Source of the DNA: Phalacrocorax aristotelis
Taxonomy: Eukaryota; Chordata; Aves; Suliformes; Phalacrocoracidae
DNA: 64,000 nucleotides
Assembly: GCF_949628215.1 (NCBI RefSeq)
Contig: NC_134286.1
Span: 7,840,485-7,904,484, forward strand
Direction of reading: 5' to 3'
In this document: positions 26,369 to 44,600 of the stretch, piece after piece
How the letters are laid out: every line of letters begins with the position of its first letter
Position numbering within the stretch: the stretch's first letter is position 1
The notes under the pieces: generated by a model
What the model was told of the DNA's origin: nothing
Database searches by the model: none
What the model saw: only the letters and a program-made list of their open reading frames with translations
Translations under genes and position numbers: made by a program

Positions 26369-27023
26369 GGCAGTGCCAGGGAGACCTCCCCTCTGCCACC
26401 GCCGGCCTCAGGGGATGGACACCTTCCTTTCTGCTTTTCTAGTCGCCCACCATAGAGGAGGACCAGAGTGCCAAGGACCTCCAGGGGAAGGGGAGCCCCT
26501 CTCCGGCTGCTCTGGCACACAATGGCGAGCAGGGACAGGGATGGGGGCCATGTGCCGGCAGTGTCCCCACTGCCCAGCAGCCAGGAGCAGCCTCCGGCTG
26601 TGGGGTGGGATGGCTCAGCCCAGCTGGGACCATGGCAGGAGGCATGGGAGTGCCTCTACTCAAACCCCAGGGCAGGGGAAAATAGGGGAGCCAGGCACTG
26701 GACTGCCAGAGCAGAGGAGAGTGGACAGGGCAGGCAGTGCAACAGCCTCTAATGCAGCAGTTTCACCCTCCCTGTGGCCGTCCTCACCCCATGCACAACC
26801 TGATCCCACTCCTTCCCCACCTGGGGTCAGCCCTGCCAGGCAGGTGCTGCTGCCAGGGTCCTGCCAGAAAGCCTTTAGTAAAAGCAAACAGCCCCATGCT
26901 CAGCAAAGCCGGTAGCAGCCAGCCACTGTGCAGCCCACCCAAGGGCTTGCGATCCCCACCCTACCCCTTCCACCAGCCACGGGCAACCCTTCCTGGGAAC
27001 TGTTTTGGCAGTAGAATAACTCA

Positions 27024-27029
27024 AATAAA
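27024..27029 (+). other. SRPX2: SRPX2 poly(A) signal (AATAAA)
   Basis: AATAAA lies about 655 bp after the stop codon and just before the CR1 fragment begins. Confidence 0.7.
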
Positions 27030-27094
27030 TTTGTATAAAACTTTGTGCTGGCAGAAGGTGTGTCGCAGAGAGGCCCGGGAAACATCTTAGGGCA

Positions 27095-28050
27095 TGGATG
27101 GATCCGCAGGGATGCATCTTAGGGCCAGTACTCTTTAATGTCTTCATAAATGACTTGGATGCAGGACTTGAAGGAATACTAATTAAGTTTGCTGACACCA
27201 CGAAATTGGGAGGAGCTGTTGATGCTCTTGAGAGCAGAGAAGCCCTGTAGCAAGCTCCAGACAAATTAGAGAGCCGGGCAATCACCAACCGTATGAAGCT
27301 TAACAAGGGCAAGTGCCGGATTTTGCCCCTGGGGCACGGCAGCCCTGGCTGTACAGAGAGGCTGGTGCACGGGAGGCTGGGGAGCAGCTCTGCAGAGACG
27401 TGGGGGTTCTGGTCAATGGCAAGTTGAACACAAGCCAACAGCGTGCCCTGGCAGCCAAGAGGGCCAACCATGTCCTGGGGTGCATGAAGCCCTGCATTGC
27501 AGCCGGGTGAGGGAGGGGATTGTCCTGCTCTGCTCTGGGGCAGGCTCACCTGGTGTGCTGGGTGCAGTGTTGGGCACCACAGGACATTAAAGATATAAAG
27601 CTACTGGAGAGTGTCCAGAGGAGGGGTGTGAAGTTGGTGAAGGGTTTAGAGGGGAAACTGTATGAGGAGCAGCTAAAGTCACTTGGCCATGGTTCAGCCT
27701 GGAGAACATGAGACTGAGGGGAGACCTCATTGCGGTCTACAGAGGAGGGGCAGGCACTGATTTCTCTCTGGTGACCAACAACAGGACCCGAGGCAATGGC
27801 GGGGAGATGTGCCAGGGGATGGTTAGGTTGGCTATTAGGAAAAGGCTCTTCCCCCCGAGGGCGGTGGAGCCCTGGAACAGGCTCCCCAGGGAGGCATCAC
27901 AGCACCAAGGCTGGAAATATTGAAGAAGCACTTGGACAAGGCCCTCGGAGACATGGTGTGAATTTGGGGTTGTCCTGTGCAGGGACAGGAGTGGCACTCG
28001 ATGATCCTTGTGGGGCCCTTCCAACTCAGGACATTTTATGATTCTATGAA
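27095..28050 (+). mobile_element. CR1 LINE 3' fragment, about 0.95 kb
   Basis: The plus-strand sequence matches the CR1 reverse-transcriptase region onward ('ccagtactctttaatgtcttcat', 'aagtttgctgacacc') and continues to the 3' end, finishing with TTTTATGATTCTATGA. The coding remnant is broken by stops and frameshifts. It sits between the converging ends of SRPX2 and SYTL4. Its last ~350 bp closely match the inverted copy in TNMD intron 2. Confidence 0.92.
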
Positions 28051-28427
28051 ACAAATCCTTCCTGCGGGCCACTATCCCCAGCCCCCAGAGCTGACCCTGC
28101 ATGTGGCTCTGTCTCAGCCCTGCAGCCAGGGCTGGGGCTGGGCTGTCCACAGATGCCCCTGTCCTGGAACCAGCAGCATGCTGTGGGAGGAGGGTGGGGA
28201 GGGCAAGGGAGCTGTCTGTGAAACAGAGGGGGTGGGAGGAAGAAGAATGGTAAGAAGGAAAAACCCAACCACATTTCAAAGCATTTTGCCTGGGGGGAAG
28301 AAGGGAGGGTCCACAAGGACTCTACTTCAGCCTTAAAGTTAGTGCAAAGCCTAAGACAAAAGGAAACCCTTTAAACAAAGTGAGGCCAAGAAGACTTTCT
28401 GCCCAAGCCTGTTTAGAGAAGGTCATG

Positions 28428-28433
28428 TTTATT
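28428..28433 (-). other. SYTL4: SYTL4 poly(A) signal (AATAAA)
   Basis: The minus strand reads AATAAA 116 bp beyond the stop codon, giving a very short 3'UTR. It sits close to the end of the CR1 copy from the SRPX2 side. Confidence 0.85.
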
Positions 28434-28548
28434 AAAGTATAAGCAAAAAAAATAACCATGTTTGGCAGCCCTGCCAGGCTGTGCTGCGAGTGCAGCTCTT
28501 GAGCAGCAGTGCCAGCCCTCAGCTGACTCCCCATGCTGGTGCCACAGC

Positions 28549-35583
<7,035 letters not shown>

Positions 35584-35689
35584 CGCCCCGTCCCAGATCG
35601 CTCACCCTCGCTCGACAACCGGACGCGCCTGAGCTAGGAGCAAGGCAGAGCTCAGCAGGGCCGCGTCACGGGCTCGCAGCCCCACCTGA

Positions 35690-36700
35690 GCCCAGCTCTG
35701 CCGGGTGCCCCATGCCCGCACCCCGGGGCAGGGCCGGCTGCCGCCCCCCCAGCCCGGATCACCGCACCCTCGACACCGCCTGGGCGCCCCGAGCGCCCGC
35801 GCCGCCACCGCGGCGGCCCTGCCCGCGGCCCGGGCTGTCGGCCGTCTGCCAGCCCCGCCGCCCCGGTGCCCTCAGCCGGCTCCGTGGGACCGGGGCTGAC
35901 GCCCAGCACCGCCGGGCATCCCCCGGGCTGCTGCACGCACGAATGAGCCCCAGGCTCGGAACGCTGCTCTCACCCCCCGCCCCGGGAGCAGCCGGGGCGC
36001 GGAGGCGCGGCCGCAGCAGCGGCGGGAGCGGGAGCGGGATCCGGCCCGGAGGCGCCGCGGGTGCGGACGGCCGGACGCCGGGCGGCCCCGGCAGCCCCGG
36101 CCCCGACGGAGCCGGGCAGAGCCGCGCTCCCGGAGAGACCCGCTCGGGGGTCTGCAGCCTCACTCGGGACACCTCCCGCTCCTCGCTCCCCCCCCCCCCC
36201 CCGCCCGGGGCGGCGGCACCGGCGAACCGGGATGGCGGCTGGAAGCGGCAGTTCCCGGCGGGAGGGACTTTCCTGTCCCCGCAGCCGCGCCCCGGGGGCG
36301 AGGGAGGCGGTGGGCCAGACCCCGGGCTCCCCTCCGCTGGGGGGACGGGCCACGGCCGGTAGCACGACGGTCGCAGCGCAGCCCCTGGGACACCGGGGTG
36401 GGTCGGTCCCTCCCTCCCCCCCCGGTACCTGCCGCGGCTCCGGCCAGCGCCTCCCAACAGCGGCGGGGGAGGGGGGGGTGGTGCCGCCTCCTTAAAGGGG
36501 CCGCGCCCGCCACACCTGTATCCCCGACGAGAGGCGGCGCCCGGCCAGCCCCCGCCCCCGCCGGGGCCAGCAGCCCCTTCCCCTGGAGGTCCCGGCCCCC
36601 GGGGACGGTCCCGAGCCCCAGCGCCGTGGCCCCAGCCCTCGGGCTGCTCTCCGCCCCCCTCCCCACCCACCCCCCCCCCCGGCCCGGCTGGGCAGAGCCC
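35690..36700. promoter_or_regulatory. SYTL4: CpG island, probable SYTL4 promoter
   Basis: A very GC- and CpG-dense block lies just upstream of the first SYTL4 coding exon and includes long C runs (about 36188-36202). An AG acceptor-like site about 50 bases before the start codon on the minus strand suggests that the start-codon exon is preceded by a non-coding exon inside this island. I cannot fix the transcription start. Confidence 0.65.
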
Positions 36701-37640
36701 CGCTCGGTGCCTGGAGCCGGGCGCTCTGCCCCTGCTGCCCCGGCAGCTCCTCCCAAAGAGCACACACAGGGTAGCACAAAGCCTGCAGCCACCCGCACTG
36801 CTGGGGTGCCCTCCCGGTGTCCCTGGGGTGCCCAGCACGCCGGGAGGCGGGGGACTGAGACACGCGTGGGGTCCTCCCGGCCCCCCGCTCAGCCCGCAGC
36901 TGAGGACGGCCCGGCCGCAAGGCTCCAGCCTCTGCCCTTGTCCTTCACGGGCAGAGATACGGGCCCAACAGGGCCCCTCGCACCCTGCCCGCAACAGCAC
37001 AAGCAACAGGAAAACAATAAGCACACGAGCCAGGGCAAGGCGTGGGGCTCACGTCCGTGGGGAGGTGGCTTCTTGCCACGCACGACAGCGGGGCTGTGTG
37101 GGAGGCTGGCTGGGAGCAGCCCTGAAGTGAATGTGAGGGAGCAGCTCTGCCCATGCTTCCAGCTGCGTCCCAGGACTCCCCACCATGGAACAGGGAGAGA
37201 CAGAGGTTCACAGCCCTGTGGGAGGAGATGGGACACCTACACGAGGGAAAATCCATGGGAGCTGCCTCCCCGGACAGGGGTTCCTCTGCAGCAGGGGTAC
37301 ACACAGCTGCTAAGAGGTGGTTTCCCTTACACAGGGGTAAGAGGGCTTCAGGCTTGCAGGCACAATCAAGGGCAGAGGATGCAGGCAGAGGCTTTGCTCC
37401 CTGAGCCCCTCCACACACTGCCCTGGGACCTGGCCTCCCCAGACAGGACCCACACACTTCCACCAGTGTTCACGTTTTAACTGGACGCCAACCAGTGAGG
37501 TGGGAAACATCCTTATTTCTGCAAAATGGTGAGAAGAAACCGACATGAACAGACCTGTTTCCAGTATAATAAAAAAAGCATGCTGGTAAATATAAGCACA
37601 AAGCCTGCCCCTGCCTTGCTGAAATGAAACCCAGCAGAAA
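36701..37640. other. SYTL4-TRMT12 spacer
   Basis: This spacer lies between the SYTL4 CpG island and the TRMT12 3' end; both genes run leftward. I recognise no exon, CR1 tail or tandem array here. Confidence 0.55.
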
Positions 37641-37647
37641 TCCAAGG

Positions 37648-37653
37648 TTTATT
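37648..37653 (-). other. TRMT12: TRMT12 poly(A) signal (AATAAA)
   Basis: The minus strand reads AATAAA about 330 bp beyond the stop codon. It is the first canonical hexamer after the stop. Confidence 0.75.
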
Positions 37654-37984
37654 GAGCCGGGCGGCGCTCTCTCATGTGAAGATGGGGCTGAAAGTGCCAC
37701 CACGTGTCCAAGACCTGGGCAGTGACAGTCAGAGCTAGAGCAGGACTCTCATCCTACTAGAGCAGGAGCTCGCAGCCCCAGCTCACCCCATCCTCTGCCA
37801 GGATATGGCTCCTGGAGGGATCTCTGGTGGGAGACCATGCCCTGGGCACGGGGAGGCACTGCTGGGCAGTGCTGCCACCTGGGAACCAGGGAACATAAAG
37901 CACATCCAGGCTGGAAGGAGGCAACAGCAGCATCTCCCTGCCACTGTTTCGTGGGAGCTGGAGCCACGCCAGGGCCGGGGCTGG

Positions 37985-40559
37985 CTAGGCAAGCAGTGAC
38001 GGCCGGCACTCGAGGTCCAGCACAAGGTGATGCACGTGGGGCGCGTAGGACTTCACTGCCTCGATGTGCAGGATGCTGGTGCGCCATGGCTGCTCATGCA
38101 GCTCTGCCAGCAGTCCCCGGATTCGTGCTGCCGTGGCTTCAGCCCACCTCTGCCACTCAGGTCTGATCCTGGCCCCCAGTGTCTCCTTCCCACCATCCTC
38201 TGTTGGGTGCTGCGCCTCCCCATCAGAGCCAGCTCCCTCTGAAGACCCCCGCTGAGCCCGCAGGACCGAGGTCTGCGGTGCTGCTGGTGTGGGGAGAGTC
38301 TCCACATTGTGGTGGATGTGGAGAACCCCACCCGTGCCCTTCTTCAGGACGCGGCAGGCCACCGGCCAGCCTTCCTCCGAGCTGGGAATCAGCCCCAGAT
38401 TCACCCGGTCCGCTACATCCCGCAGCTCCAGCTGAAAAGAGCAGGGAGGTGAGGGGGGTGCCACATAGGGCCGGGGGAACTAGGAACGGTTGGCAATGCT
38501 CACCTGCCTGCTGTCCCCGTGGTGGACATGGCAGCGGTCCTGCACACCGTTCAGCACCAGGTTCCTCCGCAGGGCCTCCACAGCATGGCTGTTCCACTCG
38601 CAGGCATGGGCAAAGGCAGCTGCCGCATGAACCAGGTATGGCAGCGTGAAATAGCCAATGCCTGGGGGCAGGAGAGGTGGCAGCAGCTGAGGGGAGGGTC
38701 CACACTCCTCCCTGGAGGCAGGGCAGGATGCGGATTACTGCCCTGGCTCTCTGCACCTGCTTTGCTCCGGGTTGAAACAAGCCCAGATGCTGGGAAAATG
38801 GAAATTCACCCCCTTTGCCCCACAAGAGCAAAACCTGGCTTGAAAAATGTTTACAGAGGAGCTTATTTTACCTTCGGTCTTTGGCCACCAGCTCGAGACC
38901 TGCCCTGCCCTGCCTCCACTCTGTGTACAAGTGCCCAGACTACTATTTCTTTTAATCAACCGAGAGCAGTTTTGTGAGAGCCACATCCTTTCTGTATGGC
39001 ACAGACTGGAAGCACTAACTTCCCGAAGCACAGAACAGTGGCTCTCTTGACATGCAGACACCTGATGTGACCTCACTGCTCATCTCACAGCACAGGACAC
39101 TTCAGTTAGTGCCAGCTTGTCATGAAAGCATATCAGCACAGGCTCAGGACATCTATGGGAGTTTTTCAGAAACAATATCAAGGGCAAATCTTTTCCATGC
39201 ATCCAAATGATTCCCATGACCAGCACTAGGTACAGCGCAGTGCTCTGCAGAGCTTGAGTGCAAGGCCATCCTGAGTGTCCAAAGGCAGCGGGGACACAGG
39301 AGGGACAGCAGTGCCAGGTTAGCTGAAGGCTCACAGATGGGGCAGGAGCTCCAAGCCTGGGGATTTTTCCAGTCCAGGCATGATGTTTCACATCCACCTG
39401 GATGCTGTTGGTACCTGCATCACTGCTCTCCACCTGCCTGCCTCCACAAGCCTGCCCTGCCAAATCCCTCTGCCGTCCCTGTTACCTGCGTAGAGATCCA
39501 CCAGGACCTCTCCAGAGCAGGGCAGTGAGGCCACCCGCAGCTTCTCCGTGATGTTGCCCGGTGAGAACATGCACTTGGTCACGTCGAACATGTACCTGGG
39601 AGATATTGCCAGCCTGGTGAGGGCAGCCCCTTCCCTGCACCAGCTGCATCCTGCACCGTGGCTCCTGCCACCTACCTGATCCCGTTGTCCACGTGCTCCA
39701 CCCAGCCGTCCTGGCCCAGCAGCAGGGTGACACTGGGGGAACGCATCCCATCTGGCAATACCCGTCCTCGCCTGGCCAGCCGCCGAGCACCCAGAGCCGA
39801 GGCGACCGTCTCCCAGAGCACCGGACCTGCAAGATGCATGTCCTGGGAGCTTTGGAAAAGGCCAGGGCGGCCCCATGGGCAGGATCTGGGCAGGCAGACC
39901 CTGCTCTCCCTTACCCAGTTTCTCCCACGGTGCAGCCCTGAAGCTGTCCTCACGCAGCAGGACCAGATCCCCATGCCGCTGCCAGGCGCGGGGCACATCA
40001 TGCTCCAGCTCCTCTGACCAGCTCTCACCCAGCAGCCGCTGCAGCTCGTCCCGGAGCTTCTGGGCGGGTGTCTGCCGGCGGGCAGCCCTGGAGGGGAGGG
40101 GGTCCTGTCGGAGGGATGCAGCATGTGGGGCTGAGACCCCACCGCCCCATGGCGGGACTCAGTGAGGGGTGTCTCTCCCAACCTGGATCCAGACCAGCTC
40201 ACAGGGCATCTCCTGGGGCAGCCGCAGCTGGGAGAGCTTCTCCTCCAGCACAGGCAGGGCCACACGGCCCCCCAGCACCTCCTGCAGCCGGTAGCACCCG
40301 TCCAGTAGCTGTTCCTCTTCCAAACGCTCCCTGCAAGGCCAAGGCATGGTCAGGCCCTCCCCAGCCCCGCAGGGAAGGGACCCGCTGGGCGTGAGGCCAG
40401 CCTTCCGAGCTCTCCTCCCCGCCATCCCTGCCCACACCCTGTCTGCACCCTGCCCGAGCAGCCGCAGGGCTCCCGTCCCCCCTCGCAGGCTCACCTGAGG
40501 TGCTGGGCAAACTGCGGCTCCGTGGCCAGCGCAGGGACGGGGACACCCCTTGCCTCCAT
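37985..40559 (-). CDS. TRMT12: tRNA wybutosine-synthesizing protein 2 (TYW2), 7 coding exons, 422 aa
   Basis: Transfers the 3-amino-3-carboxypropyl group of S-adenosylmethionine to the wybutosine precursor at G37 of tRNA-Phe. Coding exons (minus): 40495-40559, 40183-40330, 39915-40104, 39676-39826, 39486-39595, 38504-38661, 37985-38431. The Rossmann-fold SAM-binding motif DLYAGIGYFTLP (218-229) is split by the exon 5/6 border and followed by CEWN (242-245). GLIPSSEEGW (about 287-296) and SYAPHVHHLVLDLEC near the end are family signatures. An in-frame TGA lies 7 codons upstream of the chosen ATG. Exon 3 must use the acceptor before 40104; the nearer AG at about 40086 would break the frame. Length is 422 aa against 448 in human, the difference being spread over the N-terminus and the exon 7 linker. 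Human TRMT12 has one coding exon and lies elsewhere. Confidence 0.95.
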
Positions 40560-40734
40560 CCCCAGGATGGGGGGCTGTCACCCTCCAGCAGGGATGCAGC
40601 TGCCTGCTGGGGGGGCACAGAGTGTCAGGCTGGCAAGGGACAGGAGGGAGCTGGGGCGGACGGGAGTCCCTGGCACCGACATGCTGGGGGCATCGGAGCG
40701 ATGGCTGTGCCCCGGGGTGGGGGGCTGGTTGCCC

Positions 40735-41060
40735 TGGCACTGTTGGGGGGTCACCGGGGACGGGGTGACCGGGAGGTGGGGTGCCCCGGGGGGGTGTCCC
40801 AGGGATTGGGGTACCCTTGTGGGTGGGGTGCCCCGGGGGATTGGGGTGGGGTACTCCTGGGTGGGGGCTGAGGATGGGGTGCTCCAAGGAATTGGGTGCC
40901 CGGCGATCGGGTACCCCAGGGGATCGAGTGTCCGAAGGAATGGGGGAAGGAGGTGCCGGAGTGGCGGGGTGCCTGGGGGGGCGGGTATTCTAGAGTTGGG
41001 GTACACTAGGGGAGGGGTGTCCGAGGGGATGGGGTGCCTGGGGGAACCGGGTACCCCAGG
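40735..41060 (+). repeat. G-rich degenerate minisatellite in the TRMT12-CSTF2 spacer
   Basis: Imperfect tandem units of roughly 20 bp based on 'ggggtgccc(c/g)gggggattggggta' cover about 300 bp. Many GGGG runs lie at short spacing on the plus strand. The array begins about 180 bp upstream of the TRMT12 start codon and ends about 360 bp before the CSTF2 start codon. Confidence 0.8.
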
Positions 41061-41089
41061 AGTGGGGCGCCCGTATGCGGGGGATGTGA

Positions 41090-41600
41090 CACCCGGGAGA
41101 CTGTGCCTCAGGGCCGGCGCCTGGGACTGCACACCTGCGGCCGCGGGACTGCCCCGGGATCGGCACCCCACGGCTGGCTGTCCCGGGAGGGACTCCCCAA
41201 GGAGCAGCGGTTCCGGCCGAGGGTCCCGGCCGCCCCCGTCCCCCTCCTACCGAGCACGGCGCGCGCACTCCACCGCCGTGAGCCCGTGTTTCCCGCCGGA
41301 GCGCCTTCCTCGCTGCGCTACGCCGCCGCCATATTTGTTGAGGGTGCGGGCGGAAGCGGAAACGGGGGACGGTGTAGGGGTGAAGGACCGGAAGCAGTGG
41401 CGACGAGGGCGGTGCGGCGGTATGGCGGGGCTGTCGGTGCGGGACCCCGCCGTGGACCGCTCCCTGCGCTCCGTGTTCGGTGGGCGCCGTGGGGGTGGGG
41501 ACGGGGACGGGGACGGGGACGGGGACGGGGACGGGGCGGGTTGGACAGGGAGGGGTACGGCTGGCAGGACCTACGCCGTCGTTCAGGGCGGGTGTTGGCG
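41090..41600. promoter_or_regulatory. CpG-rich bidirectional promoter of CSTF2 and TRMT12
   Basis: A CpG-dense block spans the CSTF2 start codon, and TRMT12 starts 0.86 kb away on the opposite strand. Head-to-head housekeeping genes commonly share such an island. The CGCCGCCATATTTGTTG stretch at 41324-41340 contains a CGCCATATTT element resembling YY1-type sites just upstream of CSTF2. Assigning the island to both genes is inference. Confidence 0.65.
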
Positions 41601-44600
41601 CAGCCCACGGCCTCCGCGCTGACCGGTGGCCGCCGGCTGTCTCCCGCAGTGGGGAACATCCCGTACGAAGCCACAGAGGAGCAGCTGAAGGACATTTTCT
41701 CGGAGGTTGGCCCTGTGGTCAGCTTTAGGTAAGAATGACTGCCTGCCCTACCCCTCCCCCAGCCTCCCGGTTCCCCGGGACAGGGCGGGCGGACCGAGTC
41801 CTGAGCCCCGTGGGTGGCGTGGGGCCCTGCGGGGCCGGGGGGGTCTCTGCGGGGTCCTGGTGCCTTGCAGGGCCGGGGGCGGGGGCCGTGCTTTCATGAG
41901 GTAGAGCAGCTCAGGGCAGTACATGTCTTCCCGGGCGTTTCTGAGGCTGTGGCGGGCATGCCCGCGGTGCAACACGGAGATCCGAGGGCCCCTGGAGTTG
42001 TGGAGCGTGGGTGTGGGCATGCTGCACCAGGCTGGAGCTGCTACCCTGCTGTGGTTGGAGCTGGGGCAAATCAGTCCTCAGGTCCTAATCAGGCTCCGTG
42101 CAGGGAGCCAGGAGCGCAGAGCGCTGCAGTCACAAGGGCTCTGCATGCCCCTGTGCTCAGCACTGGTGAGGCTGCACCTCGAATCTGGACCTCTCAGGGC
42201 AAGAAAGGACATAGAGGTGCCGGAGCATGTCCAGAGAAGGGTAACAGAGCTGGAAAGGGGTCTGGAGAGCAGGGCTTGTGAGGAGCAGCTGAGGGAGCTG
42301 GGGGAGTTTAGCCTGGAGAGGAGGAGGCTGAGGGGAGAGCTTGTTGCTGCTCTCCACAGCTGCCTAAAAGGAGGTTGTAGTGAAGTGGGTCTTGGTCTCT
42401 TCTCCCAAGTTACTAGCGATAGAATGAGAAGGAATGGCCTTAAGCTGTGTCAGGGGAGGTTTAGATTGGATATTAGGAAATATTTATTTACTGAGAGAGT
42501 GGTCAGGCACTGGAACAGGCTGCCCAGAGAGGTGGTAGAGTCACCATCCCTAGAGGTGTTAAAAAAAAAATGTGTAGACATGCACTTCAGGGCATGGTTT
42601 AGGAGGCCTGGGGGTGTTGGGTTGATGGTTGGACTTGATGATCTTAGAGGTCTTTTCCAACCTTTATGATTTTATGATGTCTTCCTGGTTTGGCACCAGG
42701 CTTCAGAGAGCTCTCAGTTAAGGGCTTGGGAGCTCCAGGAGCAGTCAGTCTAGTCCTGTGACCCCAGGAGCTGCTGCCATTGGGTCATGGGGAGCACAGC
42801 GCTAGTGCTGGTGGCCTTCCTGGACACCAGAGCTCTGGGAACACCCATCAGCCTGGATCCAGGAAGCCTTTTGGCTCTGGATTAGGACTGACTGTTGCGC
42901 CCCAGTGTCTTCACTCTGCTCTTCAGTGCTCCTGCGTGGTGTACCCTGATAACCCCCTCTCGAGTGCTGGGGAGCTGTGGGCACTGCGCGCTGCTCGATG
43001 CCTGCCCTGCCCTCAGCAGTGGTGGTTCTTGCCTCCTTGCTGTGCAGGCTGGTGTATGACAGGGAGACGGGAAAGCCAAAGGGCTATGGCTTCTGTGAGT
43101 ACCAAGACCAGGAGACGGCCCTCAGTGCCATGCGGAACCTGAACGGGCGAGAGTTCAGCGGTCGGGCCCTGCGTGTCGACAACGCGGCCAGCGAGAAGAA
43201 CAAGGAGGAGCTGAAGAGTAAGTCTGGATTTTGTGGTGGAGAGTGCACTGATGTCGTGCTGGGCCTGGTGTTTGCAGTGTTACACAGCATGCCTCTTGTG
43301 TGAAGCTGGCGAGGTGGAGACCTCACGGAGCTGAGCTGCTCCAAGCGATGTAGCAAGTAGTTTTGCAGAGGGATGTGTGGGCTCAGCTCTGTGTTTTCTA
43401 TCCCAGATGATCTCCCAGTTTTCACTGCCTCCCTTTCCCCATAATGGCATGGTGCTTCCGTTCTCATGAGCCCTTTAAAAACACCCAGTTCACGTTACCG
43501 TATGAGGTCATAAACTCTGTTGCAGGCTTAGGCACAGGTGCACCCATCATCGAGTCACCCTATGGGGACCCTGTCAATCCTGAAGATGCCCCCGAGTCCA
43601 TCAGCCGGGCAGTAGCCAGCCTGCCACCCGAGCAGATGTTTGAGCTGATGAAGCAGATGAAGGTGAGTGAAGCAAAGGGCTGTACTTTCTGCAAGGGCAC
43701 AGCTTCCACCACCGCTGCCTGTGCGCCTTGCCAGAGCTTTGATCTGTGTGTGTCTTCTCAGTTGTGTGTCCAGAACAGCCCCCAGGAAGCCAGGAACATG
43801 CTGCTCCAGAACCCCCAGCTGGCTTATGCCCTGCTGCAGGCCCAAGTGGTCATGAGGATCGTTGACCCAGAGATTGCACTGGTTTGTCCCTTGCTGCCTC
43901 ATCTGGGGTTGGTAGGGTGTTGGTGGCAGCCTGTTGTGGAGGTAGGGTGGAAGAGAACTTCCTTCTTCTTCCACCCCTAGAAAATCCTGCATCGCCAGAC
44001 CAGTGTTCCTCCTCTGATCCCAGGCAACCAGCAGCCAGTTCCAGGGCCGGGGCCTGGACCGGGACCAGGGCCTGGGCCAGGGCCAAACGCCCAGCTGAAC
44101 CCGCAGAACACCCCCTCATCCCAGCCACAGCCCATAGTAAGAGCCTACGCTGTGCAGGCACCCTGTGGAGGAGAGATGGGTGCTGCCAGCCCCAGCCCTC
44201 CCAGGTGGGGCATGCATGCCCAGGTGATGGGCTTCCCTGAGGTCTGGTTTCTCTCCTGGGTAGGGTGGGATGCACGTAAACGGCGCTCCTCCGCTGATGC
44301 AGCCGCCCATGCAGGGAGGAGTGCCGGCCCCGGGACAGATGGCAGCCCCTGTGCAGGGCCCAGGCCCTGGCCCCATGGCTCCAGGAGGTGAGTGCGTGGG
44401 TTTTGGCCGAACGGTGTACTGGGCACATGGGTCCTGCAGGCGGCCCCCCTCTGCCTCCCCCTTAACTGCGGGGCTTGGCCCTGTGGGAGCACGCGTAGTC
44501 CCATACTGTGCACCCTGGTTATGGCTGCCACCAGTGGCGGTTCAGAAAGTTGGTTTATGTCTGTGGGGAACTGACACCAAGAAAATAAACTTTTGGATGC

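Noticed and set aside
27520-27923. Short open frames resembling a reverse-transcriptase tail
   Set aside because: They are pieces of the broken CR1 copy, not a host gene.
35759-37024. A 421-codon open frame on the minus strand
   Set aside because: It lies in a CpG island where stops are rare by composition, is low-complexity (Gly, Pro, Arg, Ala) and resembles no known family.
40068-40086. An alternative acceptor for TRMT12 exon 3 at about 40086
   Set aside because: Using it after the phase-0 end of exon 2 breaks the reading frame, while the acceptor before 40104 restores the family sequence DPLPSRAARRQTPAQKL.
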